From NCBI GenBank assembly GCA_029948255.1, contig JALIZF010001686.1:62001-126000 (forward strand): 64,000 bases of DNA, in the 5' to 3' direction. This DNA comes from Telmatactis stephensoni (taxonomy: Eukaryota > Cnidaria > Anthozoa > Actiniaria > Isophelliidae). The notes under the pieces are model-generated. The model searched no databases and was not told the origin of the DNA. It saw only the letters and a list, made by a program, of their open reading frames with translations. Shown here one piece after another: positions 55,026 through 64,000 of the stretch (its first letter is position 1; each line of letters begins with the position of its first letter). Made by a program: the position numbers and the translations under genes.

Positions 55026-57362
55026 AACCAGCCTTAAGAAAGCTCAGGACAATATATTATATTTTGAAAATAATTCAAGAGTTTTGATTGGCTAAGAGCC
55101 ACCGGATAAATTACCATAGTCGCCGGCTAGCTGCCCAAATTTGCCCAAATTTATGAAAATCCTTATTCGAAGTTATGACGTAATTTTCTCGAATATGGAA
55201 AAATAAGCTTGCGGTATGACGTCACGCTAATTTATGCGGTTCATGCCAAAAGCGGGAAAACAACAACATGTATTCTTGTCAACAAAGCACAACTGAGAAA
55301 TAATTGTTTTCAAAAAATAATCCCTCGGCCTTAATAATTCCCCATATCCTGCTCGATCGACCTCATCCAATAATTGAGAAGTTGTCCTTACTAAGTATAG
55401 TTTGTCAGGACACTACGCGACGTACTATGATATACCCCTATAAACCTCAGGACATTAGAAGTCGTCCTTATATGGAGTCGTTGTACTACGTTGTACGATC
55501 GAGAGATGGATCGAATAGATCATAGCCTGTGAACAGGCTCTCTGTTCACAGGCTAAGAGATCACAGATTAATTCGTTGAGTTAAGAGCCACACAGTCCGG
55601 TAAGGATACAGTCATTAGTTTAATTGTAAACCGATATCGATATAACATCAGAAATTGTAATAATTTTGTGTAGAAAACCGCTATATCTACCTCGACTATC
55701 ATCGACATCGACAAGAAGCAGTAGTGTTGTGTTCATGGCAATAAAGATCGACGTGTTTTTATGGCGTGTTTTTGGTCCCAAGTTAGCTCAACGATGAGTC
55801 CTATGGAGGAGTAATAGTTGACGATCTGACATCTGGATCTAACTCCTTGGTTGCTTTTGCTTTTCGTGGCTGAAATCCAGAAAAAGCACAATTCAACTAA
55901 AAAGTAAACTTATATTCAAATTTTACAACAAATTACATTTATATTGGGGTTTGTATGTCAGAATTTGCAGCTAATTAGTTAGTCTCAGATGTCACTAGAT
56001 TCAGATGTCAGGTCATCGTCAACCTTTTTACAAAGTAGAGTTTAGTATCAAGTACAGTCAATTGTATCCTTGCGACTACCTCTCGTAAACGACCACCTCC
56101 CGTTTAAGCGACCGTGTTTTGTTCCAGGGGCGGATCCAGGATTATCTTCGGGAGGGGGTGCACCGTCTTCAGGAGGGGATGAACCATCAAATAATCAAAT
56201 AAATTGGAAACTGCCGAGAGGATATTTTGGAACAAATACTGAGAAATTAGGACTCAAAGTCGTCTCAGGAGGGGATGCGCACCCCCTTTCCTAAATCCAA
56301 CAGTCATTTACTGTAAAAAGCTCTCTCGTAAGCGACCACTTATGAAAATAATTGATTCGGTAAGCGACCACTCAAAGGGATTTTTAAAAACTAATCGGTC
56401 AGTTGTTCCCAGACAGCGATAAACGACAGTTTACAAAGCTAAGAAAGACCGATGGATAAAACAGACATTATTATATCGTGATTCATCCATGCCTTATCCA
56501 TTTCAGAATGTGCAAGCACAACTGAAGACATGTTCTCAAAAGCTAATAAAGTAGTTTTCATGAGAAGAACACTTACAGTGCCTATTTGCCTAATTTGAGC
56601 TACAATATAAGAACAATAATTTTTCCTATAATAAGTGACCACCCTTGGTGCAGCGAAACTGATTGGCCGGAGAGGCGGTCGCTTACGCGATTCAAACAAC
56701 GCCACAGTACTAGTGTACAGATCAGGCCCTGATCAAGAGAGTTGGCTGTATAGATGTCCTTATTATGTGAGGTACAAAACTTTTCTCCGCCCTGTTGGCG
56801 GCACAGCCCTGGGGGACCCCTATATATGAGGGCGGGGATGCTCGTCGGAAAATTATCCCTGAAAGGTACCCGAGTCATATCTTGGTGGGAGTGACAACAA
56901 TTGATTCCTACCCCTAAAAGGTACCAATTCAAAAACAAAACAAAAGAACTAGAAACACCTTTATCGATGTGCTCAAGAGAAACAAGTCAGATCATTAAAA
57001 TCATCCCAGTAATGCTTATTTTAGGTATTTTATTTACTGGAAAACACCCTAAAAGGTACCAGATCACTCATTTTGACCTCTAAAAAGTACGACGAACATC
57101 CCCGCGTTTTTCCGATCGGAGTCCAGCCCTCCACTCAGGCGACATAGCCTCGTCGAGGTATAAATTGTAATTTCTTCGTATTCTTTGTTGTCGGCGGATC
57201 AAAATGCAGATATAGATGTATACAGCACATGCTCACACTTGTTACTCGTTGGGCGCCCGACACGGGTGCAAAACGCACTGCGAATGCTCAAAAATTCGCG
57301 TGCGCAGACAAATTGTATACATGACTAATTAACGTTTATTTTTCAGTGTCCGTTTAACAAAT
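55026..57362. other. Non-coding DNA with small inverted repeats
   Basis: No gene seen. Holds a perfect hairpin TAGCCTGTGAACAG-gctct-inverse (55523-55555), a G-rich MITE-like insertion (about 56117-56293) inside a repeat with AAGCGACCAC words, and an inverted repeat GGGGATGCTCGTCGG / CGACGAACATCCCCG (about 56838-57104). Confidence 0.5.
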
Positions 57363-57434
57363 GGCCTGTTGGTCTAGTGGTATGATTCTCGCTTAGGGTG
57401 CGAGAGGTCCCGGGTTCAACTCCCGGACAGGCCC
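57363..57434 (+). tRNA. trnP-AGG: tRNA-Pro (AGG)
   Basis: 72 nt. Acceptor stem GGCCTGT/ACAGGCC pairs fully. D arm GGTCTAGTGGTATGAT. Anticodon arm CTCGC-TTAGGGT-GCGAG has anticodon AGG at 57395-57397. T arm CCGGG-TTCAACT-CCCGG. The discriminator base is C, as usual for tRNA-Pro. The A box (TGGTCTAGTGG) and B box (GGTTCAACTCC) are good, no intron, no encoded CCA. Confidence 0.97.
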
Positions 57435-57437
57435 ATC

Positions 57438-57442
57438 TTTTT
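57438..57442 (+). terminator. Pol III terminator of tRNA-Pro
   Basis: TTTTT begins 4 nt after the tRNA end. Confidence 0.85.
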
Positions 57443-58595
57443 CTCTCTTTTCTCTCTTGAAAGTGGGTGTTGGGCTGTTTCTGTGTGTATGTATTTTGCT
57501 TGTATGTTTGCTTGTTCCAGTGTTTGGATCCATCTAGTGGGCTCCTACCTGCATATTTGTGAATGCTATCTCTTTTGCCATCAAATGAACAGTCCCTTGG
57601 AGGGACCTTATACAGAAACAGCTCTGTGCAGTTCTTAATTCACATCTTATATTCGATCCAAGTCAATGAAACACAACTTGCTTATCATAAAAACCTTGGA
57701 CGTCGACCGCGCCGTAAAGTGCTTGTTATTTGTTGGCATGAAATGTGGATTCATTAATCCAGAAACGAAGATTGTTTCAAAAATTCGTTGGAAGACTTGA
57801 ACTACAGCTAAAGCTGTCCTTTCGCACTTGCAGCTAGCCGGATGACCAAAAAGGTATATACAATGGTTTTAATGATTAAAATATCAATAATAACAGTTGC
57901 TAACATCTTGAACAAAATATATTGTGTTAAAAACAAAGCCTTTTTTGTTGTAAGTATTAGTGTCTGGCGATAACTTTGGAAAGGCTGCTAAATCAGAAAA
58001 CCCCATTTGTGACTAATAGTACGAAGCCAGAACGTAGGCGTTAGTCGCCGAGAAGGTTGCGAAGTGCAAGCTAAGCGCATACAGATAAATACAGATATAT
58101 ATGCACTCGACTTAGCTAAAATGTTTGGATTATTCTAGAGTGTTTCACCGGAGTACACCGGAGGAAAGAACGCCAGAGGTATTTAGGACAATAGTAAGCC
58201 CAGCGTCTAGGGACTGTCGGCAAAATGCGTGCTGCGGACTTCTGGCTCCTGTAAAGTCAAAGTCTTGCACGTCCTCGCACAAACTCTCCGCCATCTTCGA
58301 TTTTCCGCAGTGCCTTCTGGGTCATGCAAGTCGACAATGATTTGAGTTCAAGCTAGAAGCTGCTCATTGGTCCCGATTTTGAAGTTCCTGTGGTGTTATT
58401 ACTTACAAATCGATGACATAGTTGGCTTCTGCCTCGGGGCTGCTTCTTCCCATATTCAGAATTATTTGGGGGTGTAAGTTTTCAAACAAAGTTCCATGCT
58501 TTTATCAGACGCGAATAACCGCGTTTGGTCGTTAGCAACTGGACTATTAGAAATGATGAAGGAATAGTTGAGCACATCTTGAATTCATTATGCAT
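57443..58595. other. Intergenic between tRNA and ANK-cGLR gene
   Basis: No gene seen on either strand. It contains the 3' flank of the minus-strand gene ending at 58596. Confidence 0.5.
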
Positions 58596-61322
58596 TCAAG
58601 ACTTTACTGATTGCCGAATGGGTTCATCCTGGTCCATAGTGCCTATTAAATACTGAAGCAAATTCACCATATCAACAAATATACCACTTTCTCTCATGAC
58701 ATCTTCCAACCCAGCTAGGCCAAGCAAATTCTTTTTCGGCTCGAAAAATGTCGCTAAAAATTTCTTCTTGACACTCTTCTCGTAACGGCTGACTATTCTT
58801 TTAGCCCAGACCAATGCAAGCCTCCTTTTTTCTTCAGATTCTGTAGTTTCCTTTGTGTTCTCTACATCTAGTTTCCACAGTTCTAACTCGTGCAGAAAGC
58901 ACGTTTTTAAGTGATAGCTTGTCACATATTGATTTAGTCTTCTATGGTAGTCATGGTCCACAACTTTTGGCATGTAACCTGACTCAACTAGAATTTTCAA
59001 AACGATGTATCCCTTTTTGATGACTTTGGGAACATTTCTCATTATGCATTGTTCAAGATATGCATACGAAACACGAAAGAATAAAGTGAATTCTTCAACA
59101 CGGCACCTGTCTGGTGTTTTAACGATCACATAAAACACTGGAGCATTTTCTCCGCTTCGGGAAGGTGCTCCTAAGTCCAACGCTTTGAAGGCTCGCGGTG
59201 TCCAACCTTGAAACCAAATGGTTGGAACTACATCGATTGCTATGCGAAAAAATTTGGCCTCTTTTCCAAAGTACTGGAAACTTAGGTTGGAATTGGTGCA
59301 AAAAATTTCATTCAAAAGTTTCAGGCATACCAAGTTAGAAAACTGGCCATGCCTTTCATTTTTCAGTATGTCCATTAGCGCTTCATTGATCGTCCGGTGA
59401 AAGTCACGAATAAAGAGATGACTATCTAAGAAATTCTCCTTGGTAAGATACCTCCTGAAGCGAGGGCCATCATCTTCTCTTTTTAATTGCAATTTAACGA
59501 AACTTTCAGGAAAAGATAGTGATTCAACTGGCGAGAACGCATCACAGAACTCTGTTAAAATCCACAGGTAGTCAAATTCATCAGGAAGATTGACCTTCGT
59601 TCCTTCAAACACGCTCCCTGCGAGTCTTAGGTCACAGTGGAACAAAGGATTGCGCTCCCCAACTCTTTTATTCAACAGCAGTATTAGGTTCTCAATGATT
59701 TCTGGTACAGAAATGTTCTCTTCAATGTCATAAAACAAGCCCATGTGTTCTAAATCCACCGATGTATCGACGCATCTTACCAAGGGCGCTTTATGACAGT
59801 CGAGATGTTCAATATACGGCTCCATGTCGAGTTTCCCCGCCTCTTTTCGTATATACTGCAACAATGGGCATGCGTGGAAAGGATCACTGTCACTGCACTT
59901 GATAAAAGGCTCTTGCAAATCCAAACCCTCAAGACTCTTATACTTCTCATCCTTCACCAAATCCAAAAATTCATTGAAGAGAACTCTCTTGGCAAGGTCA
60001 ACAGGTGTGTTCCCAGAGTTATCTTGGATCGCATAATCAGCTCCAACTTGTAATAAACTTTGCGAGACGGAACTCTCTCTAAACCAAATGGCCCAGTGTA
60101 AAGCTGTTGATCCATGGTTATCAGCAACATCAATATCCTGGTCCTCGTTCAAGTATGAATGAATCATTACATGCGCCATGTTGTATATTCTACAACTCCA
60201 ATGAAGGGCAGTTGCTCCGGAGTTGGACTTTTTCATGATATCTGCACCAGCATCGAGTAAGGTTACAAGGATTTCAAGATCACCTCTTGATGTAGCAAGA
60301 TGCAGGGGGGTTATGCCATACATGTCGCCTTCATTGACATCAACACCAGCGTCTGACAAAAACCTAATGACCGCCGCTCGACGATCCAAATCCGACGGGG
60401 AATAATCTACATTCACTGCTTCCACTGCAACATACACCTCATTTTGTCCATTTACATCTTTGATGTTGATTTTAATACCAAGTTTAAGCAATGCCTCAAC
60501 TGCTTTCTCGTCGGTGTCCTTTGACACAAGAGCATGGTGAATAGCAGTTTTCCCACTAAAATCAGTTTGGTTTATGTCGAGTCCCATTTCAATGAGAAAT
60601 TTCAGTGATTCTTGAAATCCATCGAATTCGCTACTACTTGCCAGAGAGTGCAGTACAGTCTCGCCTAATCTGTTTTTGGCATTAATATCTGCTCCATTCT
60701 CGACCAAAAATCTCATTGAAGCACAATCCGCAATAGTTGCCACCAAATGAAGTGGAGTGTCATCATTGTTATCCTTCCCGTTTATATCCAAACCCTTTTC
60801 CAACAATTTCTCTATCATCACAATTTTGTTTTCATCATCAGGACGACTTGACACGAGGTGAAGATAACTTCCCCCAGTTCGAAGGTCAGCTTCATCAATT
60901 TTGTAAACAGAATCTATAAATCTCACAAGATGATGATAACTTAAATGTTCGCTAGCCATGAGATACATGAAGTCTGATTGGCCATTGATATGCTTGTGGT
61001 TAATATTTGCGCCATTCAGAAGGAGAAATTCCAAAATGTCATCAAATTCTTCAGATCTTCTGGACGACATAACAGTTCGCGAAAGGACCGACTGTTTCAA
61101 GGGGTCTTCATAATTGACATCTGCTCCATTTTTCACTAGTTCTTTTACTATCTCCAAGCGACCGAAAAGTGCAGCATCATAAAGGCATTCGTTCAGGAGT
61201 TCTTGTACTTTATCCTTACATGTAACATTTTCACTGCTAACAGCCTCACTAATTGATTTGATAACTTCTTCAATGTGGTTTGCTTCGATTGCATCTTTTA
61301 TCCCCTTTTTGATATCGTCCAT
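58596..61322 (-). CDS. Ankyrin-repeat cGAS-like receptor (Mab-21 nucleotidyltransferase), 908 residues
   Basis: Single coding exon. Residues about 45-460 form roughly ten ankyrin repeats (for example DDTPLHLVATIADCASMRFL, GITPLHLATSRGDLEILVTL). From about 530 a Mab-21/cGAS fold follows: G569-S570 in LAGSVFEGTKV, E582 and D584 in PDEFDYLW, and D697 in FRIAIDVVPTI. These match the GS and E-x-D...D metal-binding triad of human cGAS (E225, D227, D319), so catalysis is plausible. The C-terminal helical part includes the Mab-21 phrase KKGYIVLKILVE. The start fits AAAGCCATGG, and TTTTCTCTACTATTCTAG just upstream looks like a 5'-UTR intron acceptor. cGLRs make cyclic dinucleotides that activate STING; several corals have many. 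The ligand and the role of the ankyrin repeats are inferred only. Confidence 0.88.
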   Translation of the reverse strand: MDDIKKGIKDAIEANHIEEVIKSISEAVSSENVTCKDKVQELLNECLYDAALFGRLEIVKELVKNGADVNYEDPLKQSVLSRTVMSSRRSEEFDDILEFLLLNGANINHKHINGQSDFMYLMASEHLSYHHLVRFIDSVYKIDEADLRTGGSYLHLVSSRPDDENKIVMIEKLLEKGLDINGKDNNDDTPLHLVATIADCASMRFLVENGADINAKNRLGETVLHSLASSSEFDGFQESLKFLIEMGLDINQTDFSGKTAIHHALVSKDTDEKAVEALLKLGIKINIKDVNGQNEVYVAVEAVNVDYSPSDLDRRAAVIRFLSDAGVDVNEGDMYGITPLHLATSRGDLEILVTLLDAGADIMKKSNSGATALHWSCRIYNMAHVMIHSYLNEDQDIDVADNHGSTALHWAIWFRESSVSQSLLQVGADYAIQDNSGNTPVDLAKRVLFNEFLDLVKDEKYKSLEGLDLQEPFIKCSDSDPFHACPLLQYIRKEAGKLDMEPYIEHLDCHKAPLVRCVDTSVDLEHMGLFYDIEENISVPEIIENLILLLNKRVGERNPLFHCDLRLAGSVFEGTKVNLPDEFDYLWILTEFCDAFSPVESLSFPESFVKLQLKREDDGPRFRRYLTKENFLDSHLFIRDFHRTINEALMDILKNERHGQFSNLVCLKLLNEIFCTNSNLSFQYFGKEAKFFRIAIDVVPTIWFQGWTPRAFKALDLGAPSRSGENAPVFYVIVKTPDRCRVEEFTLFFRVSYAYLEQCIMRNVPKVIKKGYIVLKILVESGYMPKVVDHDYHRRLNQYVTSYHLKTCFLHELELWKLDVENTKETTESEEKRRLALVWAKRIVSRYEKSVKKKFLATFFEPKKNLLGLAGLEDVMRESGIFVDMVNLLQYLIGTMDQDEPIRQSVKS

Positions 61323-61437
61323 GGCTTTCTAGAATAGTAGAGAAAATTATAAGTGAAAACGAATTGGGAAATCAATTTATGGACCATATCAACCGAGTCT
61401 GAGACCTCTTCAGTTCGAGAGTTGTCCTCTTCCACAC

Positions 61438-61622
61438 GGGAAATTTTTGTCCATTTCCTATGTATAGGAAATACGCATTCTGTCCAATTCCTATTATAGG
61501 AATATGCGATTTCCTACATATTTCCAGAGTTAATAAAATAAAACTCTGATATTTTCTACCATAGGAAATTCCAATTTCCTATGTATTTAAGTCGTATCAT
61601 AGGAAATGGACAAAAATTTCCA
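61438..61622. mobile_element. 185-bp MITE-like inverted repeat
   Basis: GGAAATTTTTGTCCATTTCC at the left and its exact inverse at the right; the interior repeats CATAGGAAAT. It sits just upstream of the ANK-cGLR gene, perhaps in its first intron or promoter. Confidence 0.65.
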
Positions 61623-61689
61623 ATGTCCAGACCAAGTGTCATCATCTTGGGACATTTATATTAATATATTTTCTAAGATCATGAAAAAA

Positions 61690-62007
61690 TAGACCTCTAT
61701 GAGGCCATTTGGTTACTGGCCTCAAATCCAAATATAGACAAAGAAACAAAAATGCAAAAAAATGAGGACAAAGAATGATGTCAACAACGATCCTGGACAA
61801 ACTGACTGCTTTGGGAAATGCAATGCATTCCCCTTTCCTCCTCAAAATCGCCTTAAAATGCACCAAACCATCCAAAAACCACAAAGAATGCAATAGAACA
61901 CTAAAATACAGGTAAAAGATGTGATTTATTTTACTTTCGATAAATTTCTATATTGGAATATATCGATCGAAGATTGGGCTACCCTGTGTAGCATCTAAAG
62001 GGCAGAA
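61690..62007. repeat. Unclassified 290-bp repeat, copy 2
   Basis: Direct copy of 50951-51236 with an extra TAAAAGATGTGATTTATTTT-containing stretch near 61917-61950. It is followed by a C-rich tract (62008-62110). Confidence 0.8.
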
Positions 62008-62195
62008 TCCCCCCCACACACACACCGGGGACTGTCATGACAGTAATCTTTACATCTTTACATACAGCGACACCCTCCCCCTCCCCCTCCGGTCCTTCCC
62101 CTCCCTCCCCATCTCCCTTCGCCCTGGGTCCCCAAGGATGCTTTGTAAATATCTCAATGTGTTTGTCCGACCCATACGGGGGGTCCTAAGCCGAT

Positions 62196-62690
62196 TAATA
62201 ATGGTAATAGAACTGAGTGGAGTGCAATTTGGGCTGAAATCACAAGAGTGATTACAAAATTGCACGACCACGTAGCGGGAGTGCAATTTGTTAATCACGA
62301 GTGTGATTTCAGCCCAAAATTGCACGACACGAAGTTCTATTACCTATTAATCATATCCATTTTGAAATCACCTCTGACATTATCTGGTCATCTTCCTCCA
62401 ACAAAAATTGTAAGTCACAAAATTCATCCATATTTACTGCTCATTTCTTGTTTGAAAAAGGGAAAAAATGGCTGCCATGTTTTTTTGCTTTTCTTCCCTT
62501 ACCCAAAAATTTAGCTTCAAATCCTGTTATTTGATTGGTTGATTTTCTTGAAATCTGTTATGTGATTGGCAGACAAAATGATGCTATTAATGATTCAAAA
62601 TAGTGCGATTAATGCTTAAATCGCACACTTTTTAACCAATCAGATTGCAGAATTTGTGAGTGATTTCAAAATGGATATGATTAAATCTAT
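62196..62690. repeat. Two adjacent foldback repeats
   Basis: 62200-62340: AATTTGGGCTGAAATCAC mirrored by GTGATTTCAGCCCAAAATT, with GTGCA tips. 62343-62690: TAATCATATCCATTTTGAAA mirrored near 62665. No coding. Confidence 0.6.
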
Positions 62691-62699
62691 TATTAGGCT

Positions 62700-63400
62700 G
62701 GGCGATGTGTTGTTCTCTCCCTTGCCACGAGGGTTTTTTCTCCAGGTTCTCCGGTTTTTCCTCCCTCAGCAAAAATCAATGCAGCATGTGAGTTGAGTGA
62801 TGTATATAAAGTATATCAAATGTAGTGGTAGTGAGTGTGGAGTGATTGACACTGAAAAGGCCCTTGAGGGCAGTGTCAATTAAAAATATTTAATATAATT
62901 AATAAAATATAATTTATTAATAATTTAAATGTATCTCAAATGTTATTGAATTACCAGAGACTAAGCTGGTACCTTTTAGAGTGTTTTTCACTAAAAATAA
63001 TTGTCCTTATAAATTTATGAGGACATCTTATTTACTGAAAAACACTCTAAAAGGTACCTTTACAAGTAAAAAGTGATAAAAGATTCTGTCTTTAATACTA
63101 TCAAAATTGAAAAATATTGCATTTATTTTTTTAATTTTTTATTTTTAGTTGGTAAGTTGGTAGTTGGTAGTTTATTTATTTTTAGTTGGTAACCTTACAG
63201 GGGTAAAATTCATGTGTTGCCATGCCCACCTAGATAAAACTCAGGTACCTTTCAGGGGTCATTTCCAAACATTTCCAATGAGCATGCCCATCCTTCTATA
63301 GGAGTTCCCCCTCCCAGGGATATAAACATGCAAAGACAGCCTAACAGTACCTAAGTAACTCAACATTACAACATCAGGATTGATGGTGTTTCACAATTTG
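62700..63400. other. Non-coding DNA with a palindrome
   Basis: 62968-63061 is palindromic around GGTACCTTTTAGAGTGTTTTT and its inverse; the word CTAAAAGGTACC also occurs at 56910-57065. No gene. Confidence 0.5.
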
Positions 63401-63812
63401 AAATGCCCTGTTGCATGAAGCAGCTTTTCTTAAAGCAAAAGCAGAGTACTGAAGGTTGCTGGTGAGATGACTCTTGCCAATCTCTTTGCAACTAATATTT
63501 GCAACTCTTTCTTGGTCTTTGATAAAACCAAATATGTCAGCAGTCACTGCACTCTGATTGGCTATACTTGCAACACTGACTACATTGCAGGTTGTAGTAT
63601 AGATATTACACACAGCAATTTGCTTGGCAACGTAAAAAGTTGGCTCATTTAACTTTTCTGCAACTAAGCTTGTATAATAAAAATTTTATTGGCGTTGCAA
63701 GTGTCATTGCAAGCCACAGAGTAACACATGCACAATCTCTTCTGCAACCTGCTATGCAACAGTGTTGCATTGCAACCTTCAAGAAAGATTGCCTTATGTA
63801 ACAGGCCCGTAA
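63401..63812. mobile_element. MITE rich in TGCAAC words
   Basis: TGCCCTGTTGCATGAAG (63402) mirrors CTTATGTAACAGGCC (63792-63808) imperfectly. The interior has many TTGCAA/TGCAAC words. Related sequence occurs at 32180, 34670 and 38110. Confidence 0.55.
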
Positions 63813-64000
63813 AGCTTCAGGATTTTTTTGTAGTTCTTTGCAATAGGATAGGCAGCATGGAAATCAAATATTGGATTCCCTTTGGTTTTAGTTACTTAGT
63901 ATGGCAGTGCAGTTAACCAGAAGTATGCATGTCTCCCCAATCCACAGTCTTAGAATTGCTCTATGCTCGAAAGCTGACCTTAATTTGTGATGACCATCCT

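Noticed and set aside
61642..61893. 83-codon ORF on the minus strand, also 50983-51183
   Set aside because: Both lie in the two copies of an unclassified 290-bp repeat and differ in length and frame; no sign of coding.

Overview
This is animal (metazoan) nuclear DNA, most likely from an anthozoan cnidarian such as a coral or sea anemone. The reasons are low gene density, GT-AG introns, a eukaryotic tRNA with a Pol III terminator, many non-LTR retrotransposons and MITEs, and gene families that are expanded in cnidarians (TPR-CHAT proteins, cGAS-like receptors). No species can be named from the sequence alone.

Host genes. 1-4020 (+) is the 3' part of a TPR-CHAT gene with an intact His/Cys dyad; a decayed copy of its last 200 bp follows it. 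35117-49602 (-) is a 13-exon gene whose exon phases all agree. It encodes 452 residues and reads as a FAM47E-type protein, with an RFX X-box just upstream of its ATG. Its 9 kb fifth intron holds an almost 1 kb GAA tract, an intronless ORF (40947-41612, +), a Ty3/Gypsy pol fragment and several MITEs. A decayed 3' end resembling NFXL1 (34229-35052, +) converges on it. tRNA-Pro(AGG) lies at 57363-57434. 58596-61322 (-) is one exon encoding ankyrin repeats fused to a Mab-21/cGAS-like nucleotidyltransferase with all three catalytic acidic residues.

Transposon layers. Two long CR1/L2-like LINEs on the minus strand (A, about 8.34-18.96 kb; B, about 21.13-31.8 kb) have been split by later insertions whose edges can be read. 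LINE-A holds a 6.1 kb TIR element (9245-15387, TSD TAAA, two opposed arrays of a 14-bp palindrome). Inside that sits a 2.6 kb MULE-like element (10787-13406) with 206-bp TIRs and a 9-bp TSD. LINE-A also holds a 0.76 kb element whose ends are arrays of TGAGTCA. LINE-B holds a 3.9 kb DD34E Tc1/mariner-type element (22974-26875, TSD TA), a second LINE's 3' end, and a TIR element containing a TTAA-flanked MITE.

Most notable. Two unrelated DNA transposons each carry a spliced, non-transposase gene with ubiquitin/SUMO-reader features. The MULE-like element carries a protein with a ubiquitin-interacting motif, a SUMO-interacting motif (VIDLT) and an NLS. The Tc1-like element carries a doublesex/DMRT-type gene: a canonical DM zinc domain, a CUE/DMA-like helical domain, another VIDLT motif and a zinc ribbon. 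The window's edges hold two probable innate-immunity genes (TPR-CHAT and ANK-cGLR). All functions are inferred from sequence motifs; no database search was run.
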